Shown here: piece after piece, positions 57,738 through 64,000 of the stretch
How the letters are laid out: the number at the start of each line of letters is the position of its first letter
Position numbering within the stretch: position 1 is the first letter of the stretch
Program-made: the position numbers and the translations under genes
From: Fistulifera solaris
Taxonomy: Eukaryota > Bacillariophyta > Bacillariophyceae > Naviculales > Stauroneidaceae
Assembly: GCA_030295235.1 (NCBI GenBank)
Contig: AP026152.1
Location: forward strand, 248,001 to 312,000
Reading direction: 5' to 3'
DNA: 64,000 nt
Notes under the pieces: model-generated
Seen by the model: only the letters and a program-made list of their open reading frames with translations
Databases searched by the model: none
Told to the model about the DNA's origin: nothing

Positions 57738-59935
57738 ATGACTGCGATGAAGATGAAACGCAGAAAGATGTCGCTGCTTTGTTGGCGTTTCCAGAAGACT
57801 AATAATCTCAATCAAAAGCTTCCGAGAAGTGAAAACCACTCAATTGCTGTTCAACATAAAGGTTCGAAGGCAGTTGATGAGCCAGGAGTTTTAGTAAGTA
57901 AAGGGCGGGCGATTTCTTTGATCGACGACGAAATAATGGACTCTCCCTCGACGATTCGGTCGTCGACATCGCGTCGAAGCTTACACCGCAAACCACCATC
58001 ACTCTCTCGCTATCAATCCAAACCCATCACCAAGCATTATGAAGTCAATAACCAGATTTTGAAAGCCTTTGACACAAATTACGAGCAGAAATACTACGAC
58101 GTGGCGTATGCCTTGGGCCTGCAATTTGTCGAAACGGCTTTGCTCGAAATACCAAACATGGTTACTTTTATAGTCAACGACACGAAAGGGATCGTATGCA
58201 GAGTGCATTGAATGCTGTTCGAGTGACACAAATATTACAAGAGCTCGAGACAAGCGTACAAATCCCTCCGGCAGCGCGATTCCGCGTCGAACGTCTAGCA
58301 CTATTGGCCCTCGAACAAGTGGAACAAGCGAGCAATGACCAAGCGTGTACGGTATTGGAGAGTGCCAAGAGCTTTGAGTTACTTCGTGCGCAGACAGAAG
58401 CGGAATTGAAGCAACAAGACCAAAAAGATTCCAGCTGGGCATGCGAGCCGTTCTTGGCGTTAGCGGAAAGTCTTTCTGGATTGGCATTGAATCCTTGTTG
58501 CGATCGACAACAACCGACTCAGCAATCAGCTTCAGCTTCGCAAGCAGCGCCGTTAAAGAAACGGCTCAGTCTCATAGAAGATGATTTCGTTCCACCCAAG
58601 TCAGTACCTCCTCCTCAAAAACCTCCTTCTCCGTCTTCCCGAATAAAATTGGTTCCAGAATCACCCGTGGCGTCAATTATACGGTTAAATTCGGATTCAC
58701 CGACCGGTTCACAGATACGCTTGATTCCAGAATCTCCTACACGACGCTTGAATTCGGAGTCACCGACGGGCTCACAAATACGCTTGAATCCTGAATCTTC
58801 GTCATCCGATTTAAGAATACGCCTGAATTCGGAGGAATCATCACCAACGACGAACACAATACGCTTGAGCTCGGTACGCGAGCAGAAGCTAAAACCACCG
58901 GGACTCGAGCGGTCGAAACAATCGGCAGCGTCGATTGAATCCACGGAATCGGATCTTGAACGAGCGCTCTTCTTGTCCGGTCTGGAGATATCGTTGCTCG
59001 ATGTCCCTCCTCCGTTGTTGCCCGAACCAGCCGTGTCCATATCTTTGATCGAACTGCAACGCACCAAATCCCAGGAATCATCCTTTGGAATGGGCAAGTC
59101 TCAATTACTTCAGTTTCAGACCCTTTGTTCTCTCTACCATGAAGACTTTGACGCATCCATTCGGGAGGGTCGCATTCGGATTACTTTTATCAACACGTAT
59201 CAAGGACGCATGGTGGCCTCCACGAACGGATGTACGATTATTGCGCCGTTGCTGTGCATGCACCATTTGATTGAGACCGATGGTCCTCTCCCTTATTCGG
59301 GTATTCCGGATTTTGACATTGAACAAGCGATTGACAAAGAAACGCCCGTTATCTTGACCGAACTGCGGCAGGAACTTGGGTTGTTGGAACATGCCTTCTT
59401 GATCCCTTCGGATGCACACCATTACTTGATTCAAAACGGACAGCTTTCGGACAAGCAGTTTCTGACCGTTCTCGGTGGCAACGTGTTGGATGATTCACAC
59501 CTCCAAGCATTTGTGGACGCGCTTCGCGATGACGAGCACAAGTACAAGAAAATGGCCGCTACTTTCTACTTTCATGAGCATGTCATCTCGATCTTGCAAG
59601 TACGCAGATCATCGACTGTAACCTGGTATGATGTGATCGACAGTTTACCATCCAAGGAGTTCTTGAAACGGCCCGAAGAAAGCATGCAGGAGCTTCACAC
59701 CCGCTATGGATTAAGCTTGTCGGAAGAAGAGTTGTTTCAAACTTCGCTCCGTCGGACGGCCCGCATACGTTGCACCAACGCCGATGCGTTAACTACTTGT
59801 CTCCGGTGGTACGCTTGCAGTAAATTTACCGACGACAACATCAAGTACATAGACCAGTATACCTGGGACGAAAAGTCGTGCGATTTTGACCCAAGGGTCT
59901 TTCAAGGCTTTGTTTGGATAGACCATCCGCAATAG
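57738..59935 (+). CDS. Protein of unknown function with a diatom-type C-terminal domain
   Basis: The single exon encodes 732 aa after restoring one base at the A3 run 58185-58187. The N-terminal 250 residues are basic, then helical (TKHYEVNNQILKAFDTNYEQKYYDVAYALGLQF...). A low-complexity stretch (about 58676-58870) repeats SPTGSQIRL with IRLNSES-like beta units four or five times. The C-terminal 330 residues look like a folded domain with a Cys/His-containing block, TNGCTIIAPLLCMHHL, then FLIPSDAHHYLI and LTVLGGNVLDDSHLQAF. I recall this pattern from multicopy diatom proteins of unknown function; I know of no characterised member. The Cys, the downstream His and the buried hydrophobic surroundings could suit a cysteine-hydrolase fold, but that is speculation. 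Several ATGs lie close together at the start (57738, 57747 and 57753); the first is used here. Confidence 0.7.
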
Positions 59936-60045
59936 AACTGTTTTCGTATCTCTATTCCGTCAATCTACAGATCGCAAAATACCAAATAAAGCGCTAGCAT
60001 ATCTATTGAAAGAAATCTCTTGAACATTCGTAGGAAATATTGTTT

Positions 60046-60864
60046 TCATAGGGGATCAATATCGGCCAGAATCCTTTGCAACTCGTCATCGTTCAGTTCT
60101 CCACCATTCGGTGGCAGCTCGTCATCGACACAGTCAAGCCGTTGGAATGCAATCTCATACGGATCCACTCGGTTACCCAGGTCATCACGAGGATGAGGCG
60201 GGTTCAGCCAGAACGATCCCGGCGTCGCAATATCGTCAATGGAGAAGTCCACAACCTCGCCCACCACCACATCCGCCAAGGTGTCGTTGTCGTGGGAGTC
60301 CAGTAAGAGTCGCACCACTCTCATTCCGGCCGCACGAGCCGCTCTCGTTTGATCCAAAGTGTGTGTCAGGACCACTGATCGCTGCGGCAACGGATGCCGT
60401 TCTGGTTCCAAATGTTGTCGTCTCGCAAATCCCGAGGATCCCCCAAATGCTTTGGGCTGAATCGTCAAGGCTTCGAGAGCCCGTAGTAAGTCCGTGGGGT
60501 TGGGAGGGAGTTGTGTTTCGGTTAAAACTACTTGGAGATCGCCACTGGGGAACGTCAGAATTTGTTGGATGCTGTCCTGTGTTGTTGAGTCGTCTTCTAC
60601 GAGCATAATCACGGCGGCGTCATCCGCTCGACATTGTTCGACGAGCTCATGCAGGCCGCTGCGCCAGGAAGAACGGGCGTCATTCCAAATTATGGGAGAT
60701 CCGTACAGTATTAATGCTTCAGGCAAATCGATGTTCCTGACCATCTCACGTACTATTTTTCTACATGGATGTGATCGTCGCACAAAGAAGGAACATGCCA
60801 TCGAAGCAAGACAACAAAATTGGAGTACTCGCCATCGATTTTTGCACGTTAGTGTTGAAATCAT
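60046..60864 (-). CDS. HAD-like hydrolase-related protein, possibly plastid-targeted
   Basis: The single exon encodes 272 aa with no frame breaks. The N-terminus (VLQFCCLASMACSFFVRRSH) is signal-peptide-like and followed by ACSFF, an ASAF-type site with Phe at +1, so secondary-plastid import is possible. The later part (RSVVLTHTLDQTRAARAAGMRVVRLLL) looks like the motif III/IV region of haloacid-dehalogenase-like enzymes (VxxDxxxGxxAAxxAGM), but the acidic residue is replaced by Thr and the N-terminal DxDGT motif is not evident (DLPEALILYGSPIIWND instead). It may therefore be a catalytically degenerate HAD relative. The acidic C-terminus ends in NDDELQRILADIDPL. Function is unknown. Confidence 0.55.
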   Translation of the reverse strand: MISTLTCKNRWRVLQFCCLASMACSFFVRRSHPCRKIVREMVRNIDLPEALILYGSPIIWNDARSSWRSGLHELVEQCRADDAAVIMLVEDDSTTQDSIQQILTFPSGDLQVVLTETQLPPNPTDLLRALEALTIQPKAFGGSSGFARRQHLEPERHPLPQRSVVLTHTLDQTRAARAAGMRVVRLLLDSHDNDTLADVVVGEVVDFSIDDIATPGSFWLNPPHPRDDLGNRVDPYEIAFQRLDCVDDELPPNGGELNDDELQRILADIDPL

Positions 60865-61390
60865 TTTTATGATGCCTTCTACTTCTAGTGGATAAAGCTA
60901 AAAGTATTTTCTAGTCAATGATGCGCTTGTTCAAAGTTAACGAAGTCGAAATGTGGAACCATAAGCGCGTGACAGCGTGACAAGGCCATCGTGATGATAG
61001 CTAGAAAAAATACGGCGTAGCCGTATTTTTCCTGCCGTATTTTTTCTAGATGATAGCGTCAACAATAGCAAGAAACGGTGTCTTCATTATTTGTGACTTG
61101 CAATTACTCCGTACAAAATTGTACATATCCTCCTTTTACTTAGAGGATGTTTGAAATTTTGAAGCATTGTAAATGTGTTTCCCGCCATTTCGCGAAAGAT
61201 TACTTAAGTCAGTATTTTCGAGATCTCACTCAATTGATTAAATACAAAATCTAAAAAGAGGCACTGACGCCGGCCGACCTCGTCGCCGAAACCAAGAAAA
61301 TCCAACAACTCATTTTTCGCGACAGCAATCTGCCTTTACAAAAGAGTAAGGCATCGTTTCAGTTTGTTCCTGTTATCTCCACCCATTACG
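60865..61390. other. Intergenic region with a small palindromic insertion
   Basis: This 526-bp region lies between the divergent starts of the HAD-like gene and the second FAS1 gene. It contains the 49-bp palindromic insertion listed separately. Nothing else was recognised. Confidence 0.4.
61001..61049. mobile_element. 49-bp palindromic micro-insertion flanked by a 7-bp direct repeat
   Basis: Perfect 16-bp inverted ends (ctagaaaaaatacggc at 61001-61016, gccgtattttttctag at 61034-61049) enclose a 17-bp centre that itself repeats gccgtattttt. The direct repeat atgatag flanks it exactly (60994-61000 and 61050-61056), as expected for a target-site duplication made by a transposase. No coding capacity. 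Confidence 0.55.
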
Positions 61391-62341
61391 ATGATTGCTA
61401 GGTCTGTTATTTTAGCCTTCCTGCTCGTGCTCGCCCAGTCAACGGCTATGCAGAATGTCATCGAGATCGCAAATTCGGGTGAATTTTCGGTTCTCAATAC
61501 TTTGCTTGAACACACTGCAGAACCAGAAGGCGAACCCTTTCTGCAAAGTATCTTTCAAGAAAATCGACCTCTTACGTTATTCTTTGCTCGCGATGCTGGA
61601 TTCTCCGAGTTAAAAGCTTCCCAGTATTTGGCCAAACTGATGCTTCCCTCCTATCGCATGCATCTTTATAGCTTGATGTCCTATCAAATTGCCGACCAGT
61701 CCATGAAAGAGGTTTTAGAACAGCCATCGAACCAAAACAAACGTTTCTCAACCCAGAATCTCTGTGGTGCGAACATTGTCATCTACAGAGAAACGGACAC
61801 TACTATCACCGTGGATATGGATAATAACGAAAGTCCAGCTGCCATGGGAAATCCGATACCCACAAGCGACAACGCCATGGTCGTTCCAACCGACAATGTT
61901 ATGTTCCCCGACTGGATCACGATGGATCTGTATGCTTTCATGTTAGAACACGATGCGTATACATCCATCAGCACCTTTACTACCTTTTCCTCCTTGTTGG
62001 TCGCTGGTAACATGGACGACACCGTGAGAGAAAGCACCGATCTGACGTTGTTTGCACCCGTCAACCAGGGCTTGTCCAATGATTTGGTGGAAGATCTATT
62101 GGAAAGACCCGACGCTCTGACCGACTTTTTGAAACATCACATGATGGCAGAAGTATTCAACGTGCGCGACTTGACGGAGGTGCAATTACTACATACCGTT
62201 CTGGGAGAATGCATCCTTGCCAATCCGACGGAAAAGCGCGGTGTACTTATTGGTGAATCACAACTGAAAGGATATCAGCTAGTGCGAGAAGGAGTTCTGT
62301 ACAAAATAAGTGATGCCTTGATTCCACCAACATGGCGATAA
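61391..62341 (+). CDS. Secreted FAS1 (fasciclin-like) adhesion protein
   Basis: The single exon encodes 316 aa from ATG 61391 with no frame breaks. The signal peptide (MIARSVILAFLLVLAQSTA) ends at AMQNVIE. Two FAS1 modules follow: the first starts FSVLNTLLEHTAEPEG, with RPLTLFFARDAGFSEL in the place of the usual FAPTN motif; the second has TDLTLFAPVNQGLSNDLVEDLL and ALTDFLKHHMMAEVFNVRDLTE, a canonical FAPxNxxL/HH pattern. The protein ends without a membrane anchor. It is a compact version without the proline-rich region of the FAS1 gene at 55.4-57.3 kb. Likely an extracellular matrix or adhesion component. Confidence 0.8.
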   Translation: MIARSVILAFLLVLAQSTAMQNVIEIANSGEFSVLNTLLEHTAEPEGEPFLQSIFQENRPLTLFFARDAGFSELKASQYLAKLMLPSYRMHLYSLMSYQIADQSMKEVLEQPSNQNKRFSTQNLCGANIVIYRETDTTITVDMDNNESPAAMGNPIPTSDNAMVVPTDNVMFPDWITMDLYAFMLEHDAYTSISTFTTFSSLLVAGNMDDTVRESTDLTLFAPVNQGLSNDLVEDLLERPDALTDFLKHHMMAEVFNVRDLTEVQLLHTVLGECILANPTEKRGVLIGESQLKGYQLVREGVLYKISDALIPPTWR

Positions 62342-62473
62342 ATAATGAATGATTCGAAGCATACGCAAACTACCACATTGGCGCTTCGAAAGCAGCCTTG
62401 GTATTAGCGAGTGTTTTATTAAATATAAACCCTTTTGATAACTTACACGCAATTTACTACGTTATTGCGGTTA

Positions 62474-62914
62474 CTAACCGCGAACCATGGCTTCCTTTTG
62501 CGTAAGACAAAGACCACACTTCGGATAAAGATTCAGTCCAACAAGAGACACTGCCACAGGAACTTCTTCGTTGCACGGGAAAGCACATGACATTACAGCA
62601 CAGCAAGCATGCAGCTGTCCGTTGATGATGCTACACCCATCACATTCGGACGTGCACCCGACGCAACAAAACGGAAAGAGAAGGGGGAGCGCCAGGTTTG
62701 CAACACAGTTCTGCGTTGCAACAGCAGATACCAGCCTAGAAAGTGAAGGGTGAGTCGAAATCGACGCATGTCCCAAACAAGCGAACCGCAAACCACTCAC
62801 TTTTCCCGAGCAACCCCAACAATCGCAAGTCGGGTAGACCGAAAGATTTACACAGCATAGTGCGCAACAGAGAATGACTTTCTCCTCATCGACGGCGTCG
62901 TCATGAATTTTCAT
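62474..62914 (-). CDS. Small cysteine-rich protein (diatom family, unknown function)
   Basis: The two exons, 62914-62801 and 62735-62474, are separated by a 65-bp intron (gtgagt...ttctag) and give about 124 aa. The sequence is dominated by cysteine clusters: VILCCALCCVNLSVYPTCDCWGCSGK, then AGICCCNAELCCKPGAP after the splice and CCVGCTSECDGCS. It ends in CAFPCNEEVPVAVSLVGLNLYPKCGLC. This C-rich block order is one I recall from a small eukaryotic family of metal-binding-like or membrane-associated proteins in algae; no function is assigned. In the C5 run 62683-62687 (plus-strand G5) one base must be removed (or two added) to keep the frame from KPGAP to LLFPFCC. The spliced version, rather than the unspliced frame, preserves the Cys pattern. 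Confidence 0.6.
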   Translation of the reverse strand: MKIHDDAVDEEKVILCCALCCVNLSVYPTCDCWGCSGKVSGLRFACLGHASISTHPSLSRLVSAVATQNCVANLALPLLFPFCCVGCTSECDGCSIINGQLHACCAVMSCAFPCNEEVPVAVSLVGLNLYPKCGLCLTQKEAMVRG

Positions 62915-63121
62915 TGTCAAATGGTGCTTTCTACGATCGTTTGAATTCAATGGCTCAAATCCGAAACTCGTCAACTCGTTTTGTGAGAATCACAAACTTT
63001 CGAAGAAGAAAAAGTGAGACGGAGTATCTTCATGACACCATGATGTGTACCATCAGCCGGCTACACGTGTCGGACCGGTACCAATTAGCACAAGAATGAA
63101 TAATGAGGACTTGAATACTCC

Positions 63122-63295
63122 GTACCATTCGAGGCAAATGAGTTTCCGAGTACTTTAAAATCTATAGGACACGATTACTGTATACATTAATGTCGTTTTA
63201 CGACAGAAATCGTATGCCGTTTCAAAATCGACCGATTTTTTCCTCCTCCGCACCACGATGATATCGCGGCGAAACCATGGTCTTTCGACGATGCA
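63122..63295 (+). repeat. Left arm of the inverted repeat
   Basis: This 174-bp arm is inverted at 63747-63919. The inner end is ...ctttcgacgatgca and the outer end is taccattcg. Confidence 0.8.
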
Positions 63296-63746
63296 CATTG
63301 GAGGCGTTTGTGGAGCTGCTTGTGAAGTTTTGCACCATTCAAACAAGCGAGAGCTGGTTGGTAGAATGGCGCAAAAGTTCACAAGGAGAAAAAAAGAGTG
63401 TGCCGAGTTTTTGGAGTTCTGTTTGGTCGCGCAAAACATGAGCTTCGACATGCATTTAAGGCGAGAAAGGTTCGTAAAGTACATCTCTCGTAACAAAACT
63501 TAAAGATAAGGTATATTATTGTAGAAGATATCTATTGATGAAAGAGTTATTAGAGAAAACCTTCATTTTGGCGTCGAAGGCTGAAGTCGTAGCGTTGGGA
63601 GGAAATTTTTTCCGTCCTCCGCAGTCGATCATTGATGTCCGCACTCCCCTGTTCGCAAGTGCCAATAATCTATCACTTTATCAAACGCTCCTATCTTGAC
63701 ATAATTATTCAATACTGGCACTTCTCGTCCATAAACAACTTCATTA

Positions 63747-63919
63747 TGCATCGTCGAAAGACCATGGTTTTGCCGCGATATCATCGTGGTGCGGAGGAGG
63801 AAAAAATCGGTCGATTTTGAAACGGCATACGATTTCTGTCGTAAAACGACATTAATGTATACAGTAATCGTGTCCTATAGATTTTAAAGTACTCGGAAAC
63901 TCATTTGCCTCGAATGGTA
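63747..63919 (-). repeat. Right arm of the inverted repeat
   Basis: This 173-bp arm is the reverse complement of 63122-63295, starting tgcatcgtcgaaag at the inner end and ending cgaatggta at the outer end. Confidence 0.8.
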
Positions 63920-64000
63920 ATTGGTAATACTAATACCTGCAAGACTAAGCTGTGCACTTTCGACTTCCAGAAAGAAAGTTGCTATATATTTCCATCTTGG

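Larger units (their letters stand above)
63122..63919. mobile_element. Inverted-repeat element of about 800 bp (174-bp near-identical arms)
   Basis: The left arm is 63122-63295 and the right arm 63747-63919. They are reverse complements over their full lengths with about one mismatch (for example cgaaacc against ggttttg). The 451-bp centre (63296-63746) has only short open frames with no recognisable transposase. The arms begin taccattcgaggcaaatg. No convincing target duplication is visible beyond the arms. This looks like a recently active non-autonomous DNA transposon, MULE-like or foldback, or an inverted duplication. Confidence 0.6.

Noticed and set aside
1-64000. CRISPR arrays, operons, riboswitches or prophage-like regions
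   Set aside because: The window is eukaryotic nuclear DNA with introns. No regularly spaced direct repeats, Shine-Dalgarno spacing or phage gene order was seen.

Overview
The window looks like nuclear DNA of a diatom, most likely a pennate one. The reasons are: short GT-AG introns (about 60-430 bp) in many genes; presequences of the secondary-plastid type (a signal peptide followed by an ASAF-like motif with Phe at +1) on a beta-ketoacyl-ACP synthase and an NhaD antiporter; PSxxPS-type low-complexity linkers in a secreted protein; FAS1 adhesion proteins; a stand-alone glutamine-dependent carbamoyl-phosphate synthase; and several protein domains that I know only from diatoms. The species is not established. 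Genes are dense on both strands and mostly housekeeping.

Layout. 1-3.7 kb: gene-poor, with a 183-bp tandem duplication and a PIF/Harbinger-like transposase remnant. 3.7-9.2 kb: Rab geranylgeranyltransferase beta, plastid KAS, and a plastid NhaD antiporter carrying CBS domains. 9.2-13.2 kb: a long Q-rich coiled-coil protein. 13.6-20.4 kb: an RluA-type pseudouridine synthase and carbamoyl-phosphate synthase, with a cluster of CRE-like sites between them. 20.7-26.5 kb: mitochondrial ATP synthase epsilon (a split 72-aa gene), APE2 endonuclease, an atypical P450 and a methyltransferase. 26.6-33.8 kb: a BAR-like/GRAM/VASt lipid-transfer protein, a PQQ-like propeller and a small zinc-domain protein. 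34.1-38.5 kb: a foldback MITE and tripeptidyl peptidase II. 38.5-41.5 kb: secreted subtilase A, tRNA-Ile(AAU) and a polytopic membrane protein. 41.8-49.0 kb: TRAPPC8 and a Nup85-like nucleoporin. 49.4-62.9 kb: an aspartyl/asparaginyl hydroxylase, secreted subtilase B, ribosomal protein uS4 (RPS9), an exostosin-like glycosyltransferase, two FAS1 proteins, a lineage-specific unknown, a HAD-like protein and a Cys-rich protein. 63.1-63.9 kb: an 800-bp element with near-perfect 174-bp inverted arms.

The most novel biological observation is the pair of secreted subtilases (38.5-40.1 and 50.3-52.0 kb) whose C-termini carry cysteine modules with a knottin-like C-C-CC-C-C spacing, two in one protein and one in the other. 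The 49-64 kb stretch is also rich in secreted, adhesive and glycan-related functions.

A technical observation affects the whole annotation. At least 16 single-base reading-frame breaks fall in otherwise well-conserved genes, mostly at homopolymer runs, in both directions. Correcting each by one base gives an integral protein every time. This looks like consensus error from long-read assembly, so I treat those genes as intact. Several small genes and exons (ATP synthase epsilon, first exon of RPS9, first exon of the propeller) are only visible after splicing.
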